A stretch of DNA of 36,282 nt, taken from assembly GCA_001637315.1 (NCBI GenBank), contig LSZA01000038.1, positions 1 to 36,282 of the forward strand, given 5' to 3'. The position numbers and the translations under genes are program-made. Of this stretch, positions 17,050 to 26,400 are shown piece by piece (the first letter of the stretch is position 1; each line of letters begins with the position of its first letter). This DNA is from Phormidium willei BDU 130791 (lineage in GTDB: Bacteria > Cyanobacteriota > Cyanobacteriia > Cyanobacteriales > Geitlerinemataceae). The notes beneath the pieces were generated by a model. It saw only the letters and a program-made list of their open reading frames with translations, did not search any database and was not told the origin of the DNA.

Positions 17050-19079
17050 CAACGAATTCTGAGATTCTCTAACGTAATGGGGGTGGGATGGGTTGGGGTG
17101 AGCGTTAGCCGCAGATAGGCCGCGTCGTCGCTGGGGGTGAGACTGAGGGATTCCCGGAATGGGGATTCCTGGAATGGCTGGGGAGACGTGATGGGGTCAC
17201 CGTTGGCGTTGAGGAGTTGCACCGAGATGGGAACAGCCTCGGGGGTGGGGGTCATCTCGACGGTAACGCGCCGGGGATTGGCAACGTTGCCGATATAGAG
17301 GAGATGGACGGGTTGGGAGAGCGTCTCTAGGCTCAAGTTCGCGGGATTGCTGCCTTGATATTGGCCGCCAAGGGGTCTGTCTGGGGTGAGATTGACCCAG
17401 TCTGATTGTAAACCGGGGCGATCGCGGAATCGGGACTGCATCTCAATTAGGGTTTTGACAGCGGTTTGCCACGTGGTTGGCCGTCGTCGCTGATAAAGGG
17501 AGACGCGGACATTGCCATCGAGGGTGAAGGTTTGGGGCAGTCTCTCAAAATCATCGGCGATCGCCCAGGATTCTGTAAAGACCTGATAGGGAACGGCAAT
17601 TACCTGTTGCTGAGTGAGAGGTAGATGATATTGCAAGGGGTCGGCTAAGACTATATATTCGGCGGCCAAGAGGGGTTCAAGGGGATAGATACTATTGGAG
17701 TCGGCGGTGGGAAGTCCAATAATCTCAATTGAGCAAGGAATATGACAGTCGAGGGGAATCGAGTCTGGGGGATAACGCCGCCAATGGGCATTACGAAGGA
17801 GGCCGCGATTGAGATGACTCGAGGCGGCGATGAGGTGAAGTGGCTCATCGTTGGGGGTGAGTTGATGTAGAGTGTCCACCAGGCCCATCAACTCATCATA
17901 ATCGTGGCGCACCAGGGGCGGATGGGCGCTGGCGAAGAGTTTGCGCCCTGGAAAGGGATGAGTTCCTAGGGGCGTTAGGGAAAGCAGAAGATTGAGAAGA
18001 AGAACGCTCAGCAGCAGTTGACCCGAAAAGCGAGGTAAGGAAAGCCACAACAGCGTCAGACCGAGGATGACCAGGGGGGTGAGATGGAGGGTATAGTGAA
18101 CCGAATCATAGCGTAGCAGAAAGACTTGGAAGGCGATCGCCAACCCGCCCCAAAGCATCAGAAATGCCCCCACCTTTGGAGTTATGAGCCGCCGTCGCCA
18201 ACTGCGCCCAAGTCCCCAAATTGCCAAGGCCCAAATGAGATAACCATAGGCTGAGGCGAAATAGTCTAGACTCTCGGGAATAGGGAAACTGAAGGAGGCG
18301 TAAACGGCGCGATGGTTGGCGGTGAGAGCGCGATAGGTGAAGTCTGGGGCAACGGCAACGAGCAAACCGAGGCCGGCCAGGGTCATGACGGCCATATCGC
18401 GGCTATAGCGTCCCAGGGCGGCGCGGAGTTGGCCAGGGGAGTTCCAGGTTATGGGGGTCAGTCTAGCCCATAATTCCACTAGGGCGATCGCGCCCCCAAC
18501 GGCCAAGCCACCATAGGCGAAGTGACGGCGAAACAACACCGCCAGGGCCAACAACCCCCCAATGGCGGCAAAGTTCCACCAACGCCGTTGACGGAGATAG
18601 ACCCCGCTGGCGGCGACAACGCACAGCATCCCCACGCTATCGGGAAATCCCCGCCAGAGAGGAATCCAGGTCAGAGGCATCAATGCGCCCAGGGCCAGGG
18701 CGCTCTGAACGGATTTTTTGGGCTTAATGTCTTGACAAATGAGCCGAGTTATGAATGCAATTAGGCCAATAAAGGGTAATCCATAGACGACGGTTAGGGC
18801 GATAATATAGGCCAATCGTCCAGTTCCAAAGATTAGCAAAATCGGCAGTAGAGGAATGATATAAAGAAGATTATAATCGGCGTTGAGGGAGTTTGAAATC
18901 CGCTCTATTCCCGCCGAAAATGAGGTTTGAAAAGCTAAAATAAGTTCTGTGGTTCGGTGCTGATACACCACAAAGTCAGTCCAATACAATGGAGTTTCAC
19001 TGAGGACGTAAATGGCGGCTACTGTCGGAGGTAAGAGCCAAAAAAGATATCTTTTAAGAAGGACTTGATTTACCCTCAT
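17049..19079 (-). CDS. Polytopic GT-C-like membrane protein, paralogue 2, with extra C-terminal domain
   Basis: A 676-residue paralogue of the following gene, with the same motif order: YWTDFVVYQHR (first loop, Asp35), PLTWIPLWRGFPD, LFRRHFAYG, HYTLHLTP, SAHPPLVRHD and LIAASSHLN. It ends with an added segment of roughly 120 residues rich in beta-strand patterns (PVHLLYIGNV, RRVTVEMTP, YLRLTLTP), perhaps a carbohydrate-binding-like sandwich. The reading frame opens at a TTG at 19169; I choose the first ATG at 19079, right before the first membrane helix (YLFWLLPPTVAAIYVL), since the extra upstream part contains a dispersed repeat. No clear ribosome-binding site is seen. It is the first gene of the cluster. 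Confidence 0.78.
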   Translation of the reverse strand: MRVNQVLLKRYLFWLLPPTVAAIYVLSETPLYWTDFVVYQHRTTELILAFQTSFSAGIERISNSLNADYNLLYIIPLLPILLIFGTGRLAYIIALTVVYGLPFIGLIAFITRLICQDIKPKKSVQSALALGALMPLTWIPLWRGFPDSVGMLCVVAASGVYLRQRRWWNFAAIGGLLALAVLFRRHFAYGGLAVGGAIALVELWARLTPITWNSPGQLRAALGRYSRDMAVMTLAGLGLLVAVAPDFTYRALTANHRAVYASFSFPIPESLDYFASAYGYLIWALAIWGLGRSWRRRLITPKVGAFLMLWGGLAIAFQVFLLRYDSVHYTLHLTPLVILGLTLLWLSLPRFSGQLLLSVLLLNLLLSLTPLGTHPFPGRKLFASAHPPLVRHDYDELMGLVDTLHQLTPNDEPLHLIAASSHLNRGLLRNAHWRRYPPDSIPLDCHIPCSIEIIGLPTADSNSIYPLEPLLAAEYIVLADPLQYHLPLTQQQVIAVPYQVFTESWAIADDFERLPQTFTLDGNVRVSLYQRRRPTTWQTAVKTLIEMQSRFRDRPGLQSDWVNLTPDRPLGGQYQGSNPANLSLETLSQPVHLLYIGNVANPRRVTVEMTPTPEAVPISVQLLNANGDPITSPQPFQESPFRESLSLTPSDDAAYLRLTLTPTHPTPITLENLRIR

Positions 19080-19132
19080 TCGGTCGTCAGAAAATAGGGT
19101 GTAATGTCTTGCCTTGGGTATAACATTGTAGA

Positions 19133-19154
19133 GGTGAACCGCAAGTGGTGCGCC
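19133..19154. repeat. Imperfect palindrome, left of the Uma2 gene
   Basis: A 22-base imperfect hairpin (GGTG-ACC arm against GGT-CGCC arm around CAAG). Its reverse complement matches 20060-20081 at 18 of 22 positions. The two copies lie in opposite orientation on either side of the Uma2 gene. Confidence 0.6.
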
Positions 19155-19176
19155 CTCCCCCAGTGTCAATATCTAG

Positions 19177-20019
19177 CTAACCCAATCGTTCCACATCTTC
19201 GACGGACAAGGATAACGCCTGAGCCACTTGCTCTCGACTTAACCCCATTGACAGCAGTTTAGGAATCGCATCTCGTTGGCTTTGTTCGGCACGTTCAGCT
19301 CGTTGGCGTTCGGCTTCAGCTCGTTGGCGTTCAAGTTTCGCGAGTTCGCTACCTGTGAGCAATAAATGACCCTGATTATCCCACCACCGTAACCACTGCT
19401 GAGTCTGATTTTGATAACTCCCTTCCCACACTCCTAACTCGACTCCCATCGGGGCGATCGCATAATGTCCGCGATCGTTCGAGTTCAACCGATGATAGCG
19501 ACCATCTACCCAGTGATACACCTCTAATTCATGGGTCTTAATCAGATAAATAGCATAATAGGGAATGCGAATAATCTGCTCATACACCCAAAATTTTCCA
19601 GGTTTTTGGTTAACACCTTCCGACACACGAGAGAGGGGGGTTTTGTCTCGTTCTTCAGAACCATCCCCGCTGGCAAATTCAATGGCAATAAACGGAACCA
19701 TATACTCACGCCATAACACATAAGAACGGCGATATTGACCATCGAGTTGTGGGGGAACATTGGGAACATAGAACCAATCTGGAGCTTCCGCACCCCGTTC
19801 GGGTGGGTCAGTTTCCCGCCAATAAATGCCACAATCTTGACCAATAGCATACTGTCCGTCGGGGTGGAGGGTTTGTAATGTGCTTTCTAGGGAATCAGTC
19901 AATAAAATACTCTGGGGATGTTCTTGAAAGTTCTTCACAAACGTGCCGTCGGATTCAGGTAATTGGGTATGATCGGGAAAGGCGGGCGGTACGATTGTCG
20001 GGTCTAGGCGTTGAGTCAT
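19177..20019 (-). CDS. Uma2 family endonuclease
   Basis: A 280-residue member of the Uma2 (DUF820) family, PD-(D/E)XK-fold proteins that are greatly expanded in cyanobacteria. The signature appears as IGQDCGIYWRETDPPERG, then APDWFYVPNV (the PD aspartate), and VPFIAIEFASGDGSEERD, where E-F replaces the usual E-x-K. The C-terminal part has a charged coiled coil with repeated ERQRAEAERQRAER units and a helix-turn-helix-like end (LSREQVAQALSLSVEDVERLG). Biological role of the family is poorly known. ATG at 20019; no strong ribosome-binding site. Inverted copies of a small palindrome flank the gene, which hints at past mobility. Confidence 0.88.
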   Translation of the reverse strand: MTQRLDPTIVPPAFPDHTQLPESDGTFVKNFQEHPQSILLTDSLESTLQTLHPDGQYAIGQDCGIYWRETDPPERGAEAPDWFYVPNVPPQLDGQYRRSYVLWREYMVPFIAIEFASGDGSEERDKTPLSRVSEGVNQKPGKFWVYEQIIRIPYYAIYLIKTHELEVYHWVDGRYHRLNSNDRGHYAIAPMGVELGVWEGSYQNQTQQWLRWWDNQGHLLLTGSELAKLERQRAEAERQRAERAEQSQRDAIPKLLSMGLSREQVAQALSLSVEDVERLG

Positions 20020-20059
20020 GTTAATCCGCTGCTGAAAGGATGTCTAAAAAGTGGCGGGG

Positions 20060-20081
20060 GGCGTGCCACTTGTGGTTCGCC
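20060..20081. repeat. Imperfect palindrome, right of the Uma2 gene
   Basis: A 22-base hairpin: GGCG-TG-CCAC arm, TT loop, GTGG-TT-CGCC arm. It is the inverted partner of the copy at 19133-19154 (18 of 22 identical after reverse complementing). It lies in the gap between argS and the Uma2 gene. Confidence 0.6.
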
Positions 20082-20114
20082 CCGATTTGATAAAAATGGG
20101 ATAAAACCCCTCGA

Positions 20115-21869
20115 TTACATCCGTTCTAAGACCTGAATCCCCAACAGAGATAACCCAGTTTTTAGAGTTCTCGCACTCAAGTTACACAAGACTAAACGAG
20201 AGGTTCGTAACGGTTCCTCAACCTGTAAAACGGGGCATTTGTCATAAAACTGATTAAACTTCTGACTCAGTTCAAACAAATACTGACAGAGACGATTGGG
20301 CAGTAACTCTTGAGCCACGTCATCGAGAATTTCTGCTAAACTCAATAAATGTTTAGCCAGGGTCAATTCCGCATCATCGGCGAGTTTTAATTGAATCTCT
20401 CCAAGATTTTCAAAGTCAATGTTTCCCTTGCGGCTAATTCCTTGAACCCGCACATAGGCATAGAGCAAATAGGGCGCAGTATTGCCTTGTAACGACAACA
20501 TTTTGTCATAACTAAAAATGTAGTTACTGGTGCGGTTCTGACTCAAATCGGCGTATTTCACCGAACTCATCCCCACAACTTCCGCCACCTGTTCAATAAA
20601 CTCAGGAGATTCGTGGCGGTCCTCGGCCTCAATTCGTTGTTCTAAATCCTCTCGGGCTCGATTCACCGCTTCATCGAGTAAATCCTTGAGGCGCACCGTC
20701 TCTCCAGCGCGGGTTTTGAGCTTTTTCCCATCTTCCCCCTGCACTAAACCAAAGGGAACATGAACCGCCTCAACATCCTCGGGAAGCCAGCCGGCCCGTT
20801 GGGCCACTTGAAACACTTGGGCGAAGTGGGTTCCCTGGCCCGCATCCACCACATAGATAATGCGTTTGGCCCCGTCTTCTTGGATACGATAGCGTAGGGC
20901 GGCAAGGTCAGTGGTGGCGTAGTTGTAGCCGCCGTTGGATTTTTGGATAATCAGGGGTTGCGGCTTCCCATCTTTGTTTTGATAGCCGTCGAGGAAGACA
21001 CATTGGGCGCCTTGGTCTTCAACGAGTAAGCCGCATTCCTCTAAGTCTTGCACCACTTGGGAGAGTTGGTCGTTATAGAAGGATTCGCCCCGTTCGGTGA
21101 GGTTAACATCGAGGCGGTCATAGATTTTCTGAAATTCTCGCCGAGATTGGTCGCACAGGAGTTTCCAGGCTTGGCGGGTTTCGGCATCGCCTGATTGCAG
21201 TTTGACGACGTTGTGGCGGGCGTTTTCTTGAAATTGGGGGTCTTCGTCGAAGCGGATTTTGGCTTTTTTGTAGAAACTCACTAAATCGCCAATGTCTAAG
21301 GCGTCGGACTGGGTGAGGGCGTCGGGATAGACATCGCGCAGATAGGCAATTAACATACCAAATTGGGTTCCCCAGTCGCCGACATGGTTGAGACGCAAGA
21401 CATGGTGACCCTGAAATTCTAGGACACGGGCGATCGCATCGCCGATAATGGTCGATCGCAGATGGCCCACGTGCATCTCTTTGGCGATGTTGGGGCTAGA
21501 GAAATCTACCACAACCCGCTGCGGGTCAGGGGTTGGCGCAATTCCAAGGCGATCGCTGCCCTGCATCTGTTGCAGTTGGCCTTCGAGGAACTCCCGCTTC
21601 AGTCGTAGGTTAATAAACCCCGGCCCAGCAATTTCGGGGGCTTCACAGGAGTCTGAGACATCCAGGGCCTCGACAATCTGACTGGCGATGGCCCGAGGGT
21701 TCTGCTTCAAGGGTTTGGCTAAAGACATGGCTAGATTCGCCTGATAATCGCCAAATTTGGGGTTATTGGTGGCGGCTAGGAGGGGATCGGTATGGGCGTA
21801 GTCCTCCCCAAAGGCGGCCACGAGGGCTGCACTGAACTGCTGCTGAAGCTGATGGAGAATCGAAGACAT
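20115..21869 (-). CDS. argS: Arginyl-tRNA synthetase
   Basis: ArgRS, a class I aminoacyl-tRNA synthetase, charges tRNA(Arg). The 584-residue protein has the N-terminal Add-1 domain (ending [10 protein letters not shown]), the HIGH-type signature HVGH at 133-136 in [17 protein letters not shown], the GDWGTQFG segment, and [21 protein letters not shown] in the position of the KMSKS loop. The C-terminal anticodon-binding domain ends [19 protein letters not shown], the usual ArgRS terminus. Length is typical. The ATG at 21869 follows adk on the same strand by 100 bases, so both may be read together. Confidence 0.97.
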   Translation of the reverse strand: MSSILHQLQQQFSAALVAAFGEDYAHTDPLLAATNNPKFGDYQANLAMSLAKPLKQNPRAIASQIVEALDVSDSCEAPEIAGPGFINLRLKREFLEGQLQQMQGSDRLGIAPTPDPQRVVVDFSSPNIAKEMHVGHLRSTIIGDAIARVLEFQGHHVLRLNHVGDWGTQFGMLIAYLRDVYPDALTQSDALDIGDLVSFYKKAKIRFDEDPQFQENARHNVVKLQSGDAETRQAWKLLCDQSRREFQKIYDRLDVNLTERGESFYNDQLSQVVQDLEECGLLVEDQGAQCVFLDGYQNKDGKPQPLIIQKSNGGYNYATTDLAALRYRIQEDGAKRIIYVVDAGQGTHFAQVFQVAQRAGWLPEDVEAVHVPFGLVQGEDGKKLKTRAGETVRLKDLLDEAVNRAREDLEQRIEAEDRHESPEFIEQVAEVVGMSSVKYADLSQNRTSNYIFSYDKMLSLQGNTAPYLLYAYVRVQGISRKGNIDFENLGEIQLKLADDAELTLAKHLLSLAEILDDVAQELLPNRLCQYLFELSQKFNQFYDKCPVLQVEEPLRTSRLVLCNLSARTLKTGLSLLGIQVLERM

Positions 21870-21969
21870 GAAGGGTATAGGTGATGGGCGCGATCGAGGA
21901 TACCTGAAGGCTGTACGATCTGGGAATAGCTGTGAGTTGAATCTCGACGGGGTTAAGACTGAGGGGCGT

Positions 21970-22524
21970 TTAACTGGGGTTTAACTGGGCGAGTAAGTCC
22001 TCTTGCACCACCTCTGGGGGGCGATCGGAGTCAATCCGCAACAGCTTATCCTGGGGTTTGTAATAGCCGGTAATGGGGATGGTACGTTGGTGAAATAGGT
22101 CAATTCGTCGTCGTACAATCTGGGGAGCGTCATCGTCGCGCGATCGCTCTAAAGACCGCTGCATCAGCACTTCTACCGGTGCATCGAGCCAAATGGCCCA
22201 ATCTAGCCGTTGTCCGAGACTCTGCAAGAGAAAGTCTAACTCCTCGGCTTGGAAGGCAGTGCGGGGGTAGCCATCGAGAAGCCAACCGTCGGCGGCGTCG
22301 GGTTGACTGAGGCGATCGCGGATAAACTCAATGGCGATGGGATCAGGAACCAACTCCCCCTTTTCCACATAGGGTTTCGCCTGAATCCCTAAGGGTGTTT
22401 CAGCGGCGATCGCCTTGCGGAAAATCTCCCCCGTCGCAATCCAGGGAATTCCCAGATTCTCACAGAGTAATCGTCCTTGAGTTCCTTTTCCGGCTCCAGG
22501 TCCTCCTAGAATGACCAATCTCAC
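21970..22524 (-). CDS. adk: Adenylate kinase
   Basis: Adenylate kinase interconverts ATP + AMP and 2 ADP. The 184-residue protein has the P-loop GGPGAGKGT (8-16), the AMP-binding TGEIFR and [10 protein letters not shown] segments, and a short LID ([18 protein letters not shown]), so it is the short, zinc-free form. Translation starts with GTG at 22524, supported by GAGGAG about 9 bases upstream (minus strand). A 7-bp hairpin with SD-like arms sits about 80 bases upstream of the start. The gene is outside its usual ribosomal-protein cluster, which may mean it is a second copy; this cannot be tested here. Confidence 0.94.
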   Translation of the reverse strand: MRLVILGGPGAGKGTQGRLLCENLGIPWIATGEIFRKAIAAETPLGIQAKPYVEKGELVPDPIAIEFIRDRLSQPDAADGWLLDGYPRTAFQAEELDFLLQSLGQRLDWAIWLDAPVEVLMQRSLERSRDDDAPQIVRRRIDLFHQRTIPITGYYKPQDKLLRIDSDRPPEVVQEDLLAQLNPS

Positions 22525-22600
22525 AAATCGCGTCTCCTCAACGAAACAATGAACAAAACAATGGGCAAAACTGGGCAGGTTCGTTGTCCCTCCATTTCCC

Positions 22601-22620
22601 CCTCCTCAGTATAGAGGAGG
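22601..22620. repeat. 7-bp perfect hairpin in the adk/dcd divergent gap
   Basis: CCTCCTC (22601-22607) pairs with GAGGAGG (22614-22620) around AGTATA. One arm resembles a Shine-Dalgarno sequence and the other an anti-Shine-Dalgarno sequence on each strand. It lies about 80 bases before the adk start and 150 before dcd. It may be a leader structure or a protein site. Confidence 0.5.
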
Positions 22621-22769
22621 TCACGGCCCCGGTGGCGATCGCCGCCGTCTCTCTCAGACCCTCTCCCAAGCAACGCTGAAGCCCAACTCGGCCCAACCTC
22701 CCTCAAAATAGGGTAGGGTAAAAAGCTGACGTTCAACCGATTGTTCTCTAACTCCACCTGTAGCGAATT

Positions 22770-23351
22770 GTGATTAAAAACGACACTTGGATCGCCCAAA
22801 TGGCTGAACAAGGGATGATTTCTCCCTTTGAGCCGCAACAAGTCCGCCGCGTCGGAGATCTGCCGGTGATTTCCTATGGCCTGAGCAGTTTTGGCTATGA
22901 TATTCGCCTTTCCCCGGCAGAATTTCGGATTTTTCGTCACATTCCCGGAACCGTCGTCGATCCCAAAAATTTCAATCCTGATAATTTAGAGCCCACTCGC
23001 CTCTGCGACGATGAAAATGGCTCGTATTTCATTCTCCCGGCTCATTCCTATGGCTTAGGCGTTGCCCTAGAACGCCTAGATATTCCCAGCACGATCACCG
23101 TCATTTGCATCGGCAAAAGCACCTATGCTAGAGCTGGAATTATTGCCAATCTTACCCCCGCCGAAGCGGCTTGGAAAGGTCATTTAACCCTAGAATTTTC
23201 CAATTCATCGAGTGCCGATTGTCGTCTCTACGCCAACGAAGGCATTGTGCAATTGCTGTTCCTCGAAGGGGAGCCTTGTTCCGTGAGTTATCAGGATCGC
23301 AAAGGCAAATATCAAGATCAAGATGAACGAGTGACCCTAGCCCGAGTTTAA
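22770..23351 (+). CDS. dcd: dCTP deaminase
   Basis: Dcd deaminates dCTP to dUTP, the route to dTMP precursor in most bacteria. The 193-residue product shows the family core: SSFGYDIRLS near the N-terminus, FILPAHSYGLGVALERLDIP, GKSTYARAGI (the Ser and Arg of the active site) and GHLTLEFSN, which carries the catalytic Glu. The C-terminal KGKYQDQ is also typical. Translation starts at a GTG (22770); the resulting MIKNDTWIAQMAEQGMI matches the usual Dcd N-terminus, so the start is firm. A minus-strand frame overlapping its 5' half is a shadow. Confidence 0.95.
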   Translation: MIKNDTWIAQMAEQGMISPFEPQQVRRVGDLPVISYGLSSFGYDIRLSPAEFRIFRHIPGTVVDPKNFNPDNLEPTRLCDDENGSYFILPAHSYGLGVALERLDIPSTITVICIGKSTYARAGIIANLTPAEAAWKGHLTLEFSNSSSADCRLYANEGIVQLLFLEGEPCSVSYQDRKGKYQDQDERVTLARV

Positions 23352-23361
23352 AGATTCTATC

Positions 23362-23386
23362 AGGGTATCCTCAGTCTGGATACCCT
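23362..23386. terminator. Hairpin between convergent dcd and diguanylate cyclase genes
   Basis: AGGGTATCC (23362-23370) and GGATACCCT (23378-23386) form a perfect 9-bp stem with a 7-base loop, starting 10 bases after the dcd stop. No T-run follows on either strand, so it may be a bidirectional transcript-end stem rather than a canonical intrinsic terminator. Confidence 0.55.
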
Positions 23387-23468
23387 CGCCTACCCCTAAC
23401 AAAATCAAGAATGATAGACTCGGTAATTATCGTTAAAATGCCGGTCTTAATGCCTGTCTCAACCCGGT

Positions 23469-26400
23469 CTAAATGCCCCATGATTCACTCACAATCACCT
23501 GATCGCGTCCTCCCTTCTTCGCTCGGTACAATGCCTCATCAGCCGCTCGTAATAGACTCACCCGAGTCACACCATGCTCAGGAAAACAAGCCACACCTAA
23601 CGAGGAGGTGACATTCGGCAACAACTGATTCTTATAATTGAGTTTCAGATCTCGAATACGCTGACAGACTTCCTCAGCTCGCCGAGCCGTTGTCGCTAAG
23701 GATGACTCAGGTAATAAGAGGGTCATTTCCTCTCCCCCATAGCGACAAGCAATATCAGAACCCCGAACACTACGACTGAGCAGTTGACCGACTTGTTGTA
23801 AGACAAAGTCTCCGGCATCATGACCATAGGTATCATTAAACCGTTTGAAATGGTCAATGTCTAACATAATCACACCAATTCCATGATCGTTACGACTAGC
23901 CCGTTTAATTTCTTGATCAAAAAACTCATCGAGATAGCGTCGGTTAAATAAGCCTGTTAACGGGTCACGGATGCTTTGCTGTTGTAGCGTTTCGCGTAAT
24001 TGTAGGTTGGCGATCGCCATAGATACTTGTTCGGCAACTGTTCGCGCCAATTGTTGTTCAATCAACGAGATTTCTGCTTTATTATTACTATTTAAATAGA
24101 GTAAGCCCAACGTTTCTCCTTGAGCAATCATCGGGACACATAGAGTTGAAAAATCCTGTAAACTCCCATAAACATGATGGCATTTCAACCCTTGTAAGCT
24201 CTGATCGACATAATGAACTGCACCTCGTCGTAATGCCCAACAGTCTTGAGGGGTAAACTGCTCACTTGACTGTAATTGGCTGCCCCAAATCGCAACACGA
24301 CTCACTTGATTACGAGAGTTATTTGCCATAAAAATTGCCCCAGAACAGTTTGGAAATAAAGGTTCAACAAAACTGCTAATGGCTAAACAGGCTTCCTCAA
24401 CTGTTAAACAAGCCTGAAGAAAGTCACTGACCTCATTCAAGATTTTCATTTCCTGATTTCGTCGTTCTAAGTCTTTCAGGCGTTCTTCTAACTCTCGATT
24501 AAGCCGTTGCAGTTGTTGTTGAGAGGTTTTGGCGGCGGTGACATCACGGAAGGTAACGACAAAGCCATCCCCGAGTTTCACGGCAATGTTTTCAAACCAA
24601 TGGTCAATGTTTTCATGGTTATAACGAAACTGCCGCGTCGATGGCGCCCCTGATTCAACAACCTGTACATAGTCATCAAAGAGTCCTTCGTCTCGATTTC
24701 CAGGCATTTCTACGAGTAATCGCCGACCAATTAACTCCTCTTTAGAGCGTTGCACCATATCACAGGCGGCTTGATTACTTAAGAGCCATTCAAAGTCAAG
24801 GATTCGACCTTGTTCATCACGCACAGAACGAAACGCCATCATTCCATCGAGAGAACTATCTAAAACACCTCTTAACTGCATCTGTGAGGTTTCAAGGGCT
24901 TCTTGATATTCAATCATTTGCGTCATATCCGTGAGTAAGCTAATCAACCCAGAGGGATGTCCTGTGGAGTCATAATGGGTTGTGGCGGATACTCGCGCCC
25001 AGAGAATTGAGCCATCTTTGCGCCGAAATTTGGAGAGATGACTATCAGAACGCCCTTGATTATGCTGTTGTAAATGTGTTTTGGTAATGTCTTGATCTTC
25101 AGGGTCTATAAAGTTGAGAAAAGATTGATTTAAAATCTCATCCTCAGAATATCCGAGCATTTCGAGTAATCTAGAATTAACAAAGGTCGTCTGACCCTCA
25201 TGATTAATCACCCAAATTCCCTCTTCACTATTTTCGACGATTGTTCGGTAGTTTTGCTCACTATCTTGTAGGGCAATTTCGGTTTCTTTAAGGCTAGTAA
25301 TATCTAAGTTACTACCCACAATTCGCACGACTTGACCGGATGAGTCTTTGATGGCGATCGCCCGACAATACATATAGCGAATTGAGCCATCTTTATGACA
25401 AAACTGAATGGTTTTAATAAATTCATCAGTTTTTCCGGTTTTATAATCCTCTAAGAGTTGTGAAACTTCATCTAATTCATCGGGAACAATTAGATCTCGC
25501 CAAGTGTTCTCAGAATTACTCAGTTCATGTTCTTGATAGCCCAACATTTCTTTCCAATGGGAAGAGTAATAGAACCTATTGCTGCGATAGTCAATTTCCC
25601 AAAACCCTTCTGAAGCCGCTTCAATGACTAGCTCAAGCTGTTCTTTGAGCTGGTTAAGTTCGAGTTCATACTGTTTGCGATCGCTAATATCTTCAACGAC
25701 ATAAGAAAATCGAGGATATTGCTGAGACGAGAATCCCAAAAATGAAACGATCGCTAAAAACCAATACGTTTTATCATCGACCTGATACTGATATTCAAAC
25801 TGAATTGGACGTTGTTCAGCTTGCGCTTGCCGATAGCGGTTTAACCAAAGCTGGAAAATCTCTGAAGATGGCCGGATATCCGCAACTCCCGTCTGATATG
25901 AATGTCCTAAAATTGGGCTGATTTCTTCAAATAATACTGAAAGACTAGCATGATTATACGAAATCATGTTGATTTCATTATCGACCAATTCCTCCACACC
26001 CATTAAAAGTGGACAGGAATTATAAAAACTACGTAAAATTGCCGATTGCTCTTCAATGGTTTTTTGAATTCTTTCCTGTTGTCGTTGAGCTTTTTCTAAA
26101 CGCCACTGTTGACGCTCCCAGGCGTCATAGCTCTCACAACTCGATGGTTGATCGTGATCAAGATTTTCCCCATCGCTCAATTTTGATTGTTTTTGGGTAG
26201 CGACCTGTTTCTCAAATTCCAGAGCCTGCTGAATACCTTGGCTGACATGACAGGCCAATAGCTTTAGCCCTTCTAATTCAAATGATTTCCATTGGCGGTA
26301 AGACGAATAATCCTGAACAACTAAAAGCCCCCAATATTTTTGATTCACAACTAAAGAAATAGCTAGATTGCCGAAGTTTTGATACCTCTTGGCAAGACAG

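Noticed and set aside
19177..20019. Uma2 gene as an active transposase-carrying element
   Set aside because: The protein is a PD-(D/E)XK-type Uma2 family member, not a transposase, and no target-site duplication is seen outside the hairpins.
22521..22940. Minus-strand 139-codon frame overlapping the start of dcd
   Set aside because: It lies antisense to the well-supported dcd N-terminus and has no recognisable protein features; a shadow frame.
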